In this document: in pieces, positions 8,118 to 17,163 of the stretch | Layout: each line of letters starts with the position of its first letter | Numbering within the stretch: the stretch's first letter is position 1 | Assembly: GCA_048370855.1 (NCBI GenBank) | Contig: DBGEOK010000015.1 | Location: forward strand, 1 to 64,000 | DNA: 64,000 nt | Source of the DNA: Limiplasma sp048370855 | Lineage (GTDB): Bacteria; Bacillota; Clostridia; Christensenellales; Aristaeellaceae | Direction: 5' to 3' | Notes under the pieces: model-generated | What the model was told of the DNA's origin: nothing | The model's database searches: none | Seen by the model: the letters and a program-made list of their open reading frames with translations, nothing else | Program-made: the position numbers and the translations under genes

Positions 8118-9410
8118 TTATCGTAAATCGGTCACCCGCTTGGCCTTGCCCTCAAAGCGCTTCAGCGTGTTGGGCGATACGAGCGTCACCTCGGCGTCAA
8201 GCTGGAGAACCGTCCTGAGCTCGGCCCTGATTTTGTTTTGGAGCTTTTCAAGCTCGCTGTACCGGTCCAGCAGCGAGGCGTCCACCAGCTCCACCTTTAC
8301 CTGAAGATGATCGGTATAATGCCGCCTGGTAACGACAATCTCATAATGCGGGCCGATGCCCTTCTGCCCTACGAGCACGCTTTCAATTTGCGAGGGGAAC
8401 ACGTTGACGCCGCGGATGATGAGCATGTCGTCGCTGCGCCCCCTGATTTTTTCCATGCGGAGCTGGGTGCGCCCGCAGGGGCACGGCTCGTCGATCAGGC
8501 GGGTGATATCGCGCGTGCGGTATCTCAGCGCCGGCTGGCCTTCCTTGGCCAGCGTGGTAAGCACCAGCTCGCCCTGCTCGCCCAGGGGCAGGACCTCCTC
8601 GGTATCCGGATCAATAATCTCGGCCAGGAAGCAATCTTCATTGATATGCATGCCGAGCTTGCACTCGCATTCCCCCGACACGCCCGGCCCCATCACCTCG
8701 GTAAGCCCATAGTTTTCCGTCGCCAGCAGATGAAAGCGCCGCTCCAGCTCCCCGCGCATCTCCTCGGTGCTGGCCTCCGCGCCAAAGAGGCCGACGCGAA
8801 GCCTGATATCCTTCAGCGCGTCCATCTTTTCCGCTACCTCGGCCATATACAGCGCGTAGCTTGGCGTGGCGATGAGCACGGTAGAGCCGAAATCCCTCAT
8901 AATATGGATCTGCCGCTCGGTATTGCCGCTGGAGATGGGCACGACGGCCGCGCCGATCCTTTCCAGGCCGCCGTGAAGCCCAAACGCGCCGGTAAACAGC
9001 GTGTAGCCAAAGCTGACCTGAGCGATATCGTCCGCCGTGACGCCGCCCGCCGTGGCAATGCGCGCGATGCACTCCGCCCAGATGTCCAGGTCCCCGCGCG
9101 TATAGCCGGCGGTGATGGGCTGTCCGGTGGTGCCGCTGGAAGCGTGAATACGCACAATTTTGCGCATGGGTACGGCCAGAAGCTTAAAAGGATATTGCTC
9201 CCGAAGCTCCGCCTTGCATGTGAGCGGAATTTTGGACAAGTCCCGGAGGGTTTGAATATCGGCGGGCTTTACGCCCGCCCGCATCATTTTGTCACGATAC
9301 ATAGGCACGTTGTCATAGGCGCTTTGAACGGTCGCCTTGAGCCGCTCCAACTGAATTTTCTCAATATCGCTGCGCCTCGCGCACTCGATTTCTCTGTTCC
9401 AGATCGCCAT
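8118..9410 (-). CDS. paaK: Phenylacetate-CoA ligase (copy 2)
   Basis: The 430-aa paralogue of the ligase at 4405-5709 is the first gene of the iorAB operon. It has RIHASSGTTGQPITAGYT near residue 90, NYGLTEVMGPGVSGECE and GRSDDMLIIRGVNVFPSQIE. The ATG at 9410 has AGGAGAG 8 nt upstream, so I did not extend further up. The promoter lies about 95 bases upstream. Flanking of iorAB by two ligases suggests that both entry and exit of arylacetyl-CoA are handled locally; which copy uses which acid is unknown. Confidence 0.92.
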   Translation of the reverse strand: MAIWNREIECARRSDIEKIQLERLKATVQSAYDNVPMYRDKMMRAGVKPADIQTLRDLSKIPLTCKAELREQYPFKLLAVPMRKIVRIHASSGTTGQPITAGYTRGDLDIWAECIARIATAGGVTADDIAQVSFGYTLFTGAFGLHGGLERIGAAVVPISSGNTERQIHIMRDFGSTVLIATPSYALYMAEVAEKMDALKDIRLRVGLFGAEASTEEMRGELERRFHLLATENYGLTEVMGPGVSGECECKLGMHINEDCFLAEIIDPDTEEVLPLGEQGELVLTTLAKEGQPALRYRTRDITRLIDEPCPCGRTQLRMEKIRGRSDDMLIIRGVNVFPSQIESVLVGQKGIGPHYEIVVTRRHYTDHLQVKVELVDASLLDRYSELEKLQNKIRAELRTVLQLDAEVTLVSPNTLKRFEGKAKRVTDLR

Positions 9411-9504
9411 GGGCCGGTCTCTCCTTCCGTACTGCCTGTCAGCCGTCCGCCCATCGCTGCCCTTCTGCCGCACTACCTTGTTTGGGCGGAGTGATATGCA
9501 TACG

Positions 9505-9513
9505 AGTATAGCA
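9505..9513 (-). promoter_or_regulatory. Extended -10 promoter of the paaK-iorAB operon
   Basis: The minus strand reads TGC-TATACT, an extended -10 element, about 95 bases before the paaK start. No good -35 is seen, as is usual for extended -10 promoters. Transcription would start near 9498. Confidence 0.55.
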
Positions 9514-9609
9514 CAAACTTCGCTGAAAGAAAAGTCCGGCGCGGCGCTTTGCCAGGGGGCCGGCCGGGCGCGAAAAGGTCATGCCCTTCACGGGGCTTTA
9601 GGGGGGGAA

Positions 9610-9697
9610 GGGACGTTGGGAGGCTCCGCCTCCCAAACCCTCCGCCCAAGGGCTTCGCCCTTAGAAATCCCTTTTTTGGGCCGCGTTCGCGGCCCCA
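9610..9697 (+). repeat. Composite three-hairpin repeat, copy 1
   Basis: Three perfect or near-perfect palindromes follow each other: GGGAGGCTCCGCCTCCC at 9618-9634, AAGGGCTTCGCCCTT at 9648-9662 and GGGCCGCGTTCGCGGCCCC at 9678-9696. The spacing between the first two (13 bases) is the same in copy 3. The unit recurs at 21190-21275, 24985-25072 and, decayed, 36258-36345. It resembles bacterial REP/BIME elements. Confidence 0.85.
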
Positions 9698-10125
9698 GGA
9701 TGGGGCAAGGGTTGACGACGGGGGAAGCTCCTATCGCCCTCCATCCTCAGCGCCGCAATCCCGGCGAAAAGCCGCTGGCACCGGGAAGGCCGCAAGCCGC
9801 GTCCCGCAGGCTGCCGGGAATCCCTGCGCCGCCGCCTTTCATGATTCACAGCGGTTTTCTCTGTCCCAGGGGCTACGGTCAGCGCTATGATTTTTCCAAA
9901 ATTGTTCAGCGCGCGGTTCCGCCGCGAGACCCAGCGCGGCGGCAAGGCCGCGCGGAGAACGTCGGAAAACGTTTCAGAAAAACGCCGGCTCAAGCGTTCC
10001 TGCGCGCCTTTTTTTCCCGCCCGTCAAGCCGTTCCGCACCGTTTCGCGGACGGCGCGCCATACATGCTTTTCCCCAATTTTGGGCAAGGTAAAAGCGACT
10101 TTCCTGTATGAAGGGATGCGTGTGT

Positions 10126-10779
10126 ATGTCCATTGGGATGATTCTGCTTACGGTGGTAGCCGTACTGGTCTTCTTCGGCGTGGCCCAAAGGGTGCTGGAT
10201 AAGCTGCACCTGACCGACCGCGCGGCGCTGGTGCTGATCGCGCTGATGTTTTTTGGCACGCTGATACCGAACGTCGTCCTCGGCAGCGTTACCTTCAGCA
10301 TCGGCGGCGCGCTGATCCCGCTCGGCGTGTGCGTTTATCTGCTTATCAAGGCCGGAACGGCCAAGGAACGCGTCCGCGCCCTGGTCGGCGCGGTGGTGAC
10401 GGGGGGCATTATCTACGCGCTGTCCGTCTTTATGCCCAACGAGCCTGAAAGTATCGTGATCGACCCGATGTACGTATACGGCCTGGTCGGCGGCGTCGTG
10501 GCCTACATTCTGGGGCGCTCAAGGCGCGGCGCGTTCATTTGCGGCGTGCTCGGCGTCATGCTGGCCGATATTGCCGTAGCGGTCGTCAACTGGGCGAACG
10601 GAATCAGCCAGCCCCTGGTGCTGGGCGGAGCCGGCGTGTTCGACGCCATGATCATCAGCGGAATCCTGGGGGTGATCCTGACCGAGTTTGTCGGGGAAAT
10701 CGTTGAACGCGTCGCACGCGGCAATGAAAAGCCCGTGGATTCCCCCATCCAGAATCCCGTAAAGCAGAAGGAGAAATAA
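10126..10779 (+). CDS. DUF1614-like membrane protein
   Basis: The product is about 217 aa and nearly all hydrophobic, with roughly seven membrane segments: N-terminal IGMILLTVVAVLVFFGVAQ, then ALVLIALMFFGTLIPNVV and GVCVYLLIKA, and later GLVGGVVAYILG, GVLGVMLADIAVAVV and GGAGVFDAMIISGILGVILTEFV. This matches the DUF1614 pattern, a family often next to sporulation genes in Firmicutes. I prefer the ATG at 10126, ten bases after AAGGG, over the ATG at 10108. It sits 3 bases before spoIIP, so the two are co-transcribed. The function is unknown. Confidence 0.75.
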   Translation: MSIGMILLTVVAVLVFFGVAQRVLDKLHLTDRAALVLIALMFFGTLIPNVVLGSVTFSIGGALIPLGVCVYLLIKAGTAKERVRALVGAVVTGGIIYALSVFMPNEPESIVIDPMYVYGLVGGVVAYILGRSRRGAFICGVLGVMLADIAVAVVNWANGISQPLVLGGAGVFDAMIISGILGVILTEFVGEIVERVARGNEKPVDSPIQNPVKQKEK

Positions 10780-10782
10780 CAG

Positions 10783-11919
10783 ATGAAGAACAAGGCCCTT
10801 ATTCTTTTGCTCTGCGCGCTGGCGCTCGTCCTTTTTGCTCCGTCGCGGCCGGCCGCCGCCGAGGAGGACGTCTATACGCTCATGGACGGGCAAGGCGCCG
10901 TGGTTACGCGGTACTGCGGCGAATGCGATGCCGGCGACGAATATATCAGCTCGGATAACAAGCATTACCGCGTCACAAAGGTCAACGAGGCGGACAAGAC
11001 CGCGGTTGTCGAGCTGCTGGGAGACGCGGACATGCCGGACGTAAGCTGGCTTTCCATGGAGCAAACCCTTCCCGTCAGCGCCGTGGGGCAAAAGAAAATC
11101 GCGCTGTATTGCACCCACAGCGACGAAAGCTACCGCGAGGGCGACGGTACGGAAAGCTCGGAGGACCAGGGAGGCATTTACGACGTAGCCAAAAAGCTGG
11201 CCGGGAACCTGGAGGAGCTGGGCGTCAGCGTGGAGCAAAGCATGGAAACCCACCATCCCCACGACGCGGGCGCGTACCGCCGCAGCCGTCAAACCGCGGT
11301 GCAGCTTCTCAAGGCCCAACCCAGCGCGATCTTCGATATCCACCGCGACGGCATCCCCGACCCGGAGGAATACGCCGTGAGCATCGGGAACGAAAAAATG
11401 AGCAAGATACGCCTTCTGGTCGGCAAGAGCAACCAGAACAAGGAGGCAAACCTGAGCTTTGCCAAGCAGATCAAGGCTGTGGCCGATAAAATGTATCCCA
11501 ATTTAATCAAGGATATTTATATGGGCAAAGGCGCCTATAACCAGGATCTCGCGCCCCGCAGCGTTTTGCTGGAGTTCGGCACCCACACCATTTCCAAGGA
11601 GCGCGTGCTCAAGTCCGCCAAGCCCATGTCCGAGGTGATTTATAAGGCCCTGTACGGCGGCGTGACCGGCTCCGCCGGCGCAAGCGATGTCAAGGGCAAA
11701 GCCTCCGCGGAAGGGGCCGCCGGCGGAACGGGAGAGCCGGCGGATCAGGATAACACCGGCTCCAGCGCGATAATCTGGATCATCGTGGCGCTGGTGGTGG
11801 GCCTGGGCATATTCGCCTTCCTTTCCACAGGCGGAAAGGGCGGCATGCGCAAATTCGGGCGCAGCTTCAGCGAAATGACCGGCGGATTGTTCGGAAAAAA
11901 GCCCCGCGACGGGGAATAA
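10783..11919 (+). CDS. spoIIP: Stage II sporulation protein P (amidase)
   Basis: SpoIIP is a forespore-engulfment enzyme that cuts amide bonds (and cross-links) in peptidoglycan within the SpoIIDMP complex. The 378-aa protein has an N-terminal signal sequence (residues 1-26, ending AAA-EE), a SpoIIP domain with YCTHSDESY, METHHPHDAGAYRRSR, DIHRDGIPD and SVLLEFGTHT, and a C-terminal membrane segment IIWIIVALVVGLGIFAFL followed by a basic tail. Classical SpoIIP has an N-terminal anchor, so this signal-plus-C-terminal-anchor layout is notable. It implies endospore formation. Confidence 0.88.
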   Translation: MKNKALILLLCALALVLFAPSRPAAAEEDVYTLMDGQGAVVTRYCGECDAGDEYISSDNKHYRVTKVNEADKTAVVELLGDADMPDVSWLSMEQTLPVSAVGQKKIALYCTHSDESYREGDGTESSEDQGGIYDVAKKLAGNLEELGVSVEQSMETHHPHDAGAYRRSRQTAVQLLKAQPSAIFDIHRDGIPDPEEYAVSIGNEKMSKIRLLVGKSNQNKEANLSFAKQIKAVADKMYPNLIKDIYMGKGAYNQDLAPRSVLLEFGTHTISKERVLKSAKPMSEVIYKALYGGVTGSAGASDVKGKASAEGAAGGTGEPADQDNTGSSAIIWIIVALVVGLGIFAFLSTGGKGGMRKFGRSFSEMTGGLFGKKPRDGE

Positions 11920-11970
11920 CGCAAGCCCGCTCCCGGCGCAGTTTTGCGCTTTCATTCTTCCTCCGAATGT

Positions 11971-11978
11971 GCTATAAT
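11971..11978 (+). promoter_or_regulatory. -10 element of the yerC-pcrA-ligA operon
   Basis: The sequence TGTGC-TATAAT has a consensus -10 preceded by TG in extended position, 47 bases before the GTG start of the YerC-like gene. The -35 is poor. Confidence 0.55.
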
Positions 11979-12024
11979 GGTATTCAGGCAAGACTTTGCA
12001 CTGTGTAATCGGAGGACTGCGATT

Positions 12025-12336
12025 GTGTTTACGCCCAGATTTCAAAGCGAACAAACGGAGCTGCTGATGCACGCGCTGCTGTCGCTTCAGTCAACGGAAG
12101 ACGCCTACCGCTTTTGCGAGGACGTGCTGACCGTTCAGGAGCTTAGAAGCATCACACAGCGGCTGGAGGTCGCCGTGATGCTCCGACGAAAGGTGACCTA
12201 TCAGGAAATCGCGCATCAGACAGGCGCGTCCACCGCTACCATCAGCCGCGTAAACCGCTCGCTCCTGTACGGCGCGGACGGCTACAACCTGGTTTTGGAC
12301 AGGTTATCGCGGGATGCCGACATACAACAGAAGTAA
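12025..12336 (+). CDS. yerC: YerC/YecD-type TrpR-like regulator
   Basis: This is a small DNA-binding protein of the TrpR/YerC family. The 103-aa product has LTVQELRSITQRLEVAVMLRRKVTYQEIAHQTGASTATISRVNRSL, a helix-turn-helix with recognition helix around STATISRVNR. I start at the GTG at 12025 because GGAGG lies 9 nt upstream and the length then matches the family (about 100 aa). It precedes pcrA by 17 bases; yerC-pcrA-ligA is a known Firmicute order. The regulon is not known from sequence. Confidence 0.88.
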   Translation: MFTPRFQSEQTELLMHALLSLQSTEDAYRFCEDVLTVQELRSITQRLEVAVMLRRKVTYQEIAHQTGASTATISRVNRSLLYGADGYNLVLDRLSRDADIQQK

Positions 12337-12353
12337 GTAGAGGATAGCATAGC

Positions 12354-14624
12354 ATGAATTTGGACGGATTGAACACCCAGCAGCGCAAGGCGGCGGAAAC
12401 CCTCGAAGGGCCGGTATTGATTCTGGCGGGCGCGGGCAGCGGCAAAACCCGCGCGCTTACCTACCGGATTGCCAATTTGATCGACCATGGCGTCGCGCCC
12501 TGGAACATCCTTGCCATCACGTTTACCAACAAGGCGGCCAGGGAAATGCGCGACCGCGTGGGCGCGCTGGTCGGCGAGCGCGGAGAGGGCGTGTGGGTAA
12601 GCACCTTCCACGCCTTATGCGCGCGCATCCTGCGGCGGGATATTGAAAAGCTCGGCTATACGCGCTCCTTCACCATCTATGACGACGACGACCAGGGCAA
12701 CGTTATCAAGGACCTCATCAAGCAGTTCGGCATTGACGACAAGGCGCTGCCCGTGCGGGAGATCAAGGCCAAAATCAGCGCGGCCAAGGATAAGCTGCTC
12801 ACCCCCGACGAATGGTTCCAATCCTCGGCCAAGGATTTTCGCTGCCAGCAGCTCCACGACCTGTACGACGCCTACGAGCGCCGGCTGCGGCATGCCAACG
12901 CGCTGGATTTTGACGACCTGCTGGTGCGGACGCTCGAGCTGCTGGCCGACCATCCGCCTGTGCTGGAAAGCTACCGCGAACGGTTTCAGTACGTGCATGT
13001 GGACGAGTACCAGGATACCAACTTCGCCCAATATTCTTTGGTGAAGCTTTTAACGCAGAAGAGCCGCAACCTCTGCGTGGTGGGCGACGACGATCAGAGC
13101 ATTTACGGCTGGCGGGGAGCGGATATCCGGAACATTCTCGACTTTGAAAAGGATTTCCCGGACGCGACGGTTATCAAGCTGGAGCAGAACTACCGCAGCA
13201 CCGCCAACATCCTGGACGCCGCCAATCAGGTCATCGCTCACAACGAGGGCCGTATGGAAAAGGCCCTGTGGACCGAGCTGCCCGCGGGCGACCCGATCAA
13301 GCTGTTCTGCGCCGGGGACGAGCGCGAGGAGGCGGCTTGGATCTGCGACCGCATGCAGCAGATGAAGCTCGGCGGCATGAGCTACGGGGATATGTCCATT
13401 CTGTACCGCTCCAACGCGCAAAGCCGCGTCCTGGAGGATATGCTGGTACGCGCGGGCATCCCCTACCGCGTTTACGGCGGGCTGCGCTTCTATGACCGCA
13501 AGGAGGTCAAGGACATCGTGGCCTACCTGCGCTGTATCGTCAACCCCTCCGACGACGTCAGCCTCCGGCGCATCATCAACCAGCCTAAGCGCTCCATCGG
13601 CGACAGCACCATTTCCGAGCTGGTCCGCTACGCTTCGGAAAAGGAGATGCCGCTGTACAGCTCCCTGGTGGACGTTCCGGAAACGCTGTCCGCCCGGCCC
13701 CGCAAATGCGTGCATGAGTTTGGCGAGCTGATGAACGAGCTGGTGATGGCGCGCGAGGATATGGGCGTGGCGGACTTCGTAGCGTTTTTAATCTCCAAAA
13801 CCGGCCTGAAGGCGCAGTATGAGCGCGACCTTTCGGACGAGGGAAAAAACCGGGTGGAAAATATCGACGAGTTTTTAGGCGCTGTGAGCGAGTATGAGCA
13901 GGCCGCGGACGAACCCTCGCTGGAGGATTATCTGGAAAACGTCGCGCTCGTATCCGATTTGGACAACGCGGATTTCCAGGCCAAATCCGTCACGCTGATG
14001 ACCGTCCACAGCGCCAAGGGGCTGGAGTTTCCCGTGGTGTTCCTGGCGGGGCTGGAGGAAGGCGTTTTCCCAAGCGGCCGTAGCCTGCAGGATGAAAAGC
14101 GGCTGGAGGAGGAACGGCGGCTGTGCTACGTGGCCATCACCCGGGCGCAGAGGAACCTCTATATCAGCTACGCGGCGCAGCGCATGCTATATAACCAGAT
14201 CAATTACAACGCGCCAAGCCGCTTTATCAAGGAAATTCCCAGCCGCTTGCTGGACGACGAATGGATTAGCAAGCGCGAACGAAGCTTCCCCGGCGTAATG
14301 GAAAGCTATCAGCATCCCTCGCCCAAGCGCGCCCCCCGTTATGCCGCCGAAGGCGGCGGAGGCCTGGGAACCGGCAAAAGCGCCCTGGGCATTCCCGGCG
14401 TCCAGAAGGGCTTTACGCCGTCCGCCGCCTCCACGGTGCCGCAAAGCGCCGTCGCCGCGCTGTTTCAGGAGGGCGACCGCGTCATGCACCGCAAGTTTGG
14501 GGAAGGTAACGTGCTGGAAATTCACGGCAGCGGCAGCGACGCGCGAATCGTCATCAGCTTCGCCGCCTATGGGCAGAAGGAATTCGCCCTGTCTATCGCG
14601 CCGATCGTAAAGGTGAACGAGTAA
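12354..14624 (+). CDS. pcrA: ATP-dependent DNA helicase PcrA/UvrD
   Basis: This superfamily 1A 3'-5' helicase acts in repair, rolling-circle replication and removal of RecA. The 756-aa protein has Walker A AGAGSGKT near residue 26, motif Ia ITFTNKAAREM, Walker B VDEYQDTN, motif III VGDDDQSIYGWRGAD, motif V VTLMTVHSAKGLEFPVVFLAG and motif VI AITRAQRNLYIS. The C-terminal FQEGDRVMHRKFGEGNVLEI matches the PcrA tail that binds RNA polymerase. It overlaps nothing and is followed after one base by ligA. Confidence 0.96.
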   Translation: MNLDGLNTQQRKAAETLEGPVLILAGAGSGKTRALTYRIANLIDHGVAPWNILAITFTNKAAREMRDRVGALVGERGEGVWVSTFHALCARILRRDIEKLGYTRSFTIYDDDDQGNVIKDLIKQFGIDDKALPVREIKAKISAAKDKLLTPDEWFQSSAKDFRCQQLHDLYDAYERRLRHANALDFDDLLVRTLELLADHPPVLESYRERFQYVHVDEYQDTNFAQYSLVKLLTQKSRNLCVVGDDDQSIYGWRGADIRNILDFEKDFPDATVIKLEQNYRSTANILDAANQVIAHNEGRMEKALWTELPAGDPIKLFCAGDEREEAAWICDRMQQMKLGGMSYGDMSILYRSNAQSRVLEDMLVRAGIPYRVYGGLRFYDRKEVKDIVAYLRCIVNPSDDVSLRRIINQPKRSIGDSTISELVRYASEKEMPLYSSLVDVPETLSARPRKCVHEFGELMNELVMAREDMGVADFVAFLISKTGLKAQYERDLSDEGKNRVENIDEFLGAVSEYEQAADEPSLEDYLENVALVSDLDNADFQAKSVTLMTVHSAKGLEFPVVFLAGLEEGVFPSGRSLQDEKRLEEERRLCYVAITRAQRNLYISYAAQRMLYNQINYNAPSRFIKEIPSRLLDDEWISKRERSFPGVMESYQHPSPKRAPRYAAEGGGGLGTGKSALGIPGVQKGFTPSAASTVPQSAVAALFQEGDRVMHRKFGEGNVLEIHGSGSDARIVISFAAYGQKEFALSIAPIVKVNE

Positions 14625-14625
14625 C

Positions 14626-16620
14626 ATGATCAGTCCGGCAAGCCAGATGCGGGCGCTGGTTGACGAGCTCAACCGGGCCTCCGCGCTCTATTATACCAAA
14701 GGCGAAAGCCCGATGAGCGACGCGGAATGGGATCAGAAATACAACGAGCTCATACGGCTGGAGAAGGAGTCGGGCGAGACGCTGCCCGACTCTCCTACTG
14801 TGCGCGTCGGCGCGGAGCCGTTGGCCGGCTTTGAGCCGCACCGCCACCTGAACCGGCTGTGGAGCATGGATAAGGTGCAAAGCAAGGAGGAGCTGGCCGC
14901 GTGGTTTGCGCGGTGTGAGAAGCTCCATCAGCAGGTAAGCGACGGGCGGGAAACGCCGCTGCCTCCCCTTCGCTATGCCGTGGAATACAAGCTGGACGGG
15001 CTGACCATCAACCTCACCTACCGGGACGGCCGGCTCGTGCAGGCCGCCACGCGCGGGAACGGCGAGGTCGGCGAGAGCATCCTTCCCCAGACGCGTACCA
15101 TCCGCTGCGTCCCGCTCTCCATCCCCTATCAAGGGCTTATGGAGGTTCAGGGCGAATGCATCATGCGCCTGAGCACGCTGGAGGAATATAACCGAACCGC
15201 GGAGGAGCCGCTGAAGAACGCGCGAAACGGCGCGGCGGGGGCGCTGCGCAACCTGGATCCCGCCGTTACCGCGCGCCGCAGGCTGGACGCGTTCTTTTAC
15301 CAAATCGGCCTTATCGAGCAACCGCCCTACGCGGATATGGAAGGCATGCTCCGCTTCCTTCGGGATAACGGCTTTCCCACCAGCCAATACGAGGCGTACG
15401 CGGCCTCCTATGAGGAGGTCGCCCGCCGGATCGACGAGGTGGAGGGTCAGCGCGAAAGCCTGGATTTCCTGATCGACGGAGCGGTCGTCAAGGTATGCGA
15501 CCTGGAAACGCGCCTGGCCATGGGTAACACCGATAAATTTCCGCGCTGGGCCGTCGCGTACAAGTTTCCCGCCGAGGAGAACACCGCAACCCTCCTGGAC
15601 GTCACCTGGGAGCTGGGCCGCACGGGCAAGCTGACGCCTCTGGCGCACCTGACGCCCACCGATATCGGCGGCGTCACCGTACAGCGCGCTACGCTCAATA
15701 ACTTTGGGGACATCCAGCGCAAGCGGGTCGCCATCGGCAGCGACGTTTGGATCAGGCGCAGCAACGACGTAATTCCTGAAATCATGGGGCGTGTGGGCGA
15801 GGCAAAGGAGGGGGAAACCCCCATCGCGCCGCCCGAACGCTGCCCGGCCTGCGGACAGCCGCTCGTGGAGCGGGGCGCGCACCTTTTTTGCATGAACCGG
15901 AGCGCCTGCAAGCCCCAGGCCATCGCGCGGCTCGCGCACTTTGCAAGCCGCAACGCGATGGATATCGACACCTTTTCCGAGAAAACCGCCGAGCTCCTGT
16001 ACGACAGACTAGGCGTGCGCGATTGCGCCGACCTGTACCGCCTCACAGCCGAAGAATTGCTGCCGCTGGAGGGCTTTCAGCGCAAGCGGGCCGACAACCT
16101 GATTGCCGCCCTGGAAAAAAGCCGCCATTGTTCGCTGGACGCCTTCCTGTTTGCACTAGGCATCCCCAACGTCGGCCGCAAAACCGCCCGCGATCTGGCG
16201 GCGCATTTTGGATCGCTGGAGGCGCTCAAGGCCGCCTCCGCCGAGGAGCTGACCGCCATTACGGATGTGGGAGAAGTTGTGGCGGGCAGCATTATCGAGT
16301 TTTTCAGTTTTGCCGAAAACAATGAAATGGTAAAGCGTCTGCTGGACGCGGGCGTGACCCCGTCGTATGAGCGGGAGGCGCTGTCTGACAGCCTTGGCGG
16401 AAAGACCGTGGTGGTAACGGGCGTACTGCCGACCCTAAGCCGCGAAGAGGCCGAGCGGCTGGTTACCTTGCACGGCGGCCGGGCCGCGGGCAGCGTGAGC
16501 AAAAAAACTTCTTTTGTACTCGCCGGCGAGAAGGCGGGCGGAAAGCTTGCCAAGGCGGAGAGCCTGGGCATACCCGTGATGACGGAAAACGAGTTCCTTC
16601 AAATGATTGGCGAAGGCTGA
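14626..16620 (+). CDS. ligA: NAD-dependent DNA ligase
   Basis: LigA seals nicks in replication and repair, using NAD. The 664-aa protein has the adenylated lysine K122 in EYKLDGLTINL, the OB-fold, a four-cysteine zinc finger (CPACGQP...CMNRSACKP), helix-hairpin-helix repeats and a BRCT domain from about residue 585 (GGKTVVVTGVLPTLSREEAE). All expected domains are intact. It ends the pcrA operon and is followed by a bidirectional terminator. Confidence 0.97.
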   Translation: MISPASQMRALVDELNRASALYYTKGESPMSDAEWDQKYNELIRLEKESGETLPDSPTVRVGAEPLAGFEPHRHLNRLWSMDKVQSKEELAAWFARCEKLHQQVSDGRETPLPPLRYAVEYKLDGLTINLTYRDGRLVQAATRGNGEVGESILPQTRTIRCVPLSIPYQGLMEVQGECIMRLSTLEEYNRTAEEPLKNARNGAAGALRNLDPAVTARRRLDAFFYQIGLIEQPPYADMEGMLRFLRDNGFPTSQYEAYAASYEEVARRIDEVEGQRESLDFLIDGAVVKVCDLETRLAMGNTDKFPRWAVAYKFPAEENTATLLDVTWELGRTGKLTPLAHLTPTDIGGVTVQRATLNNFGDIQRKRVAIGSDVWIRRSNDVIPEIMGRVGEAKEGETPIAPPERCPACGQPLVERGAHLFCMNRSACKPQAIARLAHFASRNAMDIDTFSEKTAELLYDRLGVRDCADLYRLTAEELLPLEGFQRKRADNLIAALEKSRHCSLDAFLFALGIPNVGRKTARDLAAHFGSLEALKAASAEELTAITDVGEVVAGSIIEFFSFAENNEMVKRLLDAGVTPSYEREALSDSLGGKTVVVTGVLPTLSREEAERLVTLHGGRAAGSVSKKTSFVLAGEKAGGKLAKAESLGIPVMTENEFLQMIGEG

Positions 16621-16630
16621 CGGAAGCGAA

Positions 16631-16666
16631 AAAACGGCGGGAAGCATATCTCCCGCCTGTTTTTTT
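16631..16666. terminator. Bidirectional terminator after ligA
   Basis: A GGCGGGA / TCCCGCC stem with A-run on the left and T-run on the right lies between convergent ligA and the gene ending at 16674. It can end transcription from both sides. Confidence 0.85.
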
Positions 16667-16673
16667 CCCTGTC

Positions 16674-17093
16674 CTATTCCAGCTTGCGGGTCTTTCGCCG
16701 GGCGTAATTGAACGCCGCTTGCGTTTGCGCCCTCGCGGTTCCCGCCGCGGACGGGGCGGGCTGCGCCGAGCCGCGCGCCTGTCCGTCGCGCCGGTCGCCG
16801 ACGGCCGAGCCGTTCGCGTCCGGCCTGGCGCCAGGCAGGTAGAACGTCACAAACCTAAGCGACGGCATGGAGCATACAATCTCCGTCAGGTTCATGTCGT
16901 CCGCCAGCACGATGTACTCCTCTTCCGCCGCGTACAGCGTGCCGGATTTGCGCACGATTTCGTCCGTCCCGATCAAAAACTCAGCTACCACCTCGCGGCC
17001 AAGGTTTTGCGCGAGAATTTGCCTCAAGCTTCCCGAATCCGTCCCCGTTGCTTCGGGAAGCTGGATGTAGCCCGATTGCTGTGTTTCGCTCAT
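16674..17093 (-). CDS. Spore-coat-like small protein, unknown
   Basis: The product is 139 aa. Residues about 18-95 form a compact beta domain: LRQILAQNLGREVVAEFLIG, LYAAEEEYIVLADD, SLRFVTFYLPG. The pattern of a short helix, then strands ending in VTFY, resembles clostridial coat-type proteins related to GerQ, but the similarity is from memory and weak. The tail (95-139) is low complexity (Ala, Gln, Arg, Ser) and probably disordered. I chose the ATG at 17093, ten bases after GGGGGAG. It stands alone between convergent and co-oriented neighbours. Confidence 0.55.
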   Translation of the reverse strand: MSETQQSGYIQLPEATGTDSGSLRQILAQNLGREVVAEFLIGTDEIVRKSGTLYAAEEEYIVLADDMNLTEIVCSMPSLRFVTFYLPGARPDANGSAVGDRRDGQARGSAQPAPSAAGTARAQTQAAFNYARRKTRKLE

Positions 17094-17163
17094 TTTGCCC
17101 ACTCTCCCCCTGCTCTGCGCTTTGTTACCACAGCGTATGCATGAGGGGTGCCGGGCATGCCGG

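Larger units (their letters stand above)
9411..10125. other. 715-base gap between divergent operons
   Basis: It holds the minus-strand promoter near 9505, one copy of the composite three-hairpin repeat (9610-9697) and then about 400 bases of GC-rich sequence with short inverted repeats. An Arg-rich open frame on the minus strand at 9661-9993 has no ribosome site and runs into the repeat, so I do not call it a gene. I see no RNA gene I can name. Confidence 0.6.

Noticed and set aside
9745..9990. Possible structured RNA in the GC-rich gap
   Set aside because: I looked for RNase P, SRP, tmRNA and cobalamin-riboswitch core motifs on both strands and found none.
9661..9993. Arg-rich open frame between paaK and the DUF1614-like gene
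   Set aside because: It extends into the hairpin repeat, has no ribosome site and no recognisable domain.
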